Shown here in pieces: positions 5,366 through 5,913 of a stretch of DNA of 5,913 nucleotides. The DNA is from CAZLYK01 sp964563495 (lineage in GTDB: Bacteria; Acidobacteriota; Blastocatellia; RBC074): NCBI GenBank assembly GCA_964563495.1, contig CAZLYK010000223.1, forward strand, positions 1-5,913. The letters run 5' to 3'. The notes beneath the pieces were generated by a model. It was not told the DNA's origin and made no database searches. It saw nothing but the letters and a program-made list of their open reading frames with translations. Positions within the stretch are counted from its first letter, which is position 1, and every line of letters begins with the position of its first letter. A program made the translations under genes and the position numbers.

Positions 5366-5913
5366 TAGCTCCTGGTTCCGCGTACTAACAGATCTGTTTA
5401 TAGCCGATGCTGATGGGAGTAATGCGAAGCCGCTATTGGCTCATCCCGATCAGGGTTACAACGCTTCCTTCTCCCGCGACGGCAAGCGGATTGTATTTAC
5501 TTCGGAGCGCAATGGCTCGGCGGACATTTACCACGTCCATCCGGACGGCTCCGGGTTAGCGCGATTAACCGACGACCCAGCTTTTGACGATCAGGGCACA
5601 CTATCACCTGACGGCAAATATCTAGCCTTCGTTTCCAGCCGCACCAAGCAGGCGGATATTTGGCTGCTTGAACTCGCGACGAAGAAGCTCCGCAACCTGA
5701 CAAACTATCCTGCTGGCGATTTCCGCCCATCCTACTGACCGGGATTCCACAAAGCCGAAAAGTGTTCGGGATTTGGGGTTCTTCATTCCACAGAAATCTA
5801 TTTGATCCGCCCAGATGGCTCAGGCTTGCGGCGCGTGACACAGGCGGGAGCCTTCGCCGGCAGTCCTACGTAGTCACCCGATGGCAAGTGGCTGGTCTTT
5901 TATGAGGCTGACT
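5366..5913 (+). pseudogene. TolB/PD40-type beta-propeller protein, 5'-truncated with in-frame stops, runs off window
   Basis: The frame encodes WD40-like (PD40) propeller blades of the TolB type. These include DLFIADADGSNAKPLL from about 5391, YNASFSRDGKRIVFTSERNG, ADIYHVHPDGSGLARLTDDP, LSPDGKYLAFVSSRTKQADIWLLE and LRNLTNYPAGDFRPS. A TGA at 5736-5738 then falls where relatives continue SWSPDG. The same frame resumes as STEIYLIRPDGSGLRRVTQ and AGAFAGSPT, meets TAG at 5871-5873 in place of a conserved Trp, and continues SPDGKWLVFYEAD to the edge. About one blade's worth of sequence between the two parts is poorly conserved or deleted (about 5739-5790). The true N-terminus is absent, and the first recognisable blade lies just beyond the probable transposon end. 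The ATG at 5346 belongs to transposon-side DNA. Such proteins are often secreted or periplasmic, but no signal peptide remains here. Confidence 0.75.

Overview
The window reads as chromosomal DNA from a soil- or sediment-type bacterium, GC-rich and with loose gene spacing. An ECF42-like sigma factor, YCII/DGPF proteins, an HSL-type esterase remnant and a TolB-type propeller together would suit Acidobacteriota or a similar phylum. That placement is inference, since nothing in the window is a taxonomic marker.

Region 1 (1-2133) is a sigma-factor module. It opens with the 3' part of an ECF42-type sigma factor gene (region 4 helix-turn-helix plus the long C-terminal extension of this group). Next come an intact YCII/DGPF gene (993-1352), a wrecked alpha/beta-hydrolase gene (about 1458-1787) and a second YCII/DGPF gene (1922-2140) that is cut short. 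Each YCII gene is preceded by a TGTCGA-N16/17-CGAC(TA) motif, which resembles the promoter described for ECF42 sigma factors. The simplest reading is that the sigma factor drives both of its YCII neighbours.

Region 2 (2134 to about 5365) is a Tn3-family unit carrying only tnpA, on the minus strand. Its left end is a clear 38-bp terminal repeat whose first bases supply the stop codon of the broken YCII gene. The transposase would be about 998 residues but is split into two reading frames near two A4 runs in the mRNA. No resolvase or passenger gene is visible. A weak candidate for the right terminal repeat ends in CCCC at 5365.

Region 3 (5366-5913) holds a TolB/PD40 beta-propeller gene that lacks its 5' end, carries two in-frame stops and runs off the window. 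It is not the missing half of the interrupted YCII gene. The DNA on the two sides of the transposon therefore did not come from one simple insertion, and a deletion or recombination must have occurred.

Overall this is a small stress-type sigma regulon eroded by transposition and pseudogene decay. I see no CRISPR array, RNA gene, defence system or other clearly new multi-gene system.
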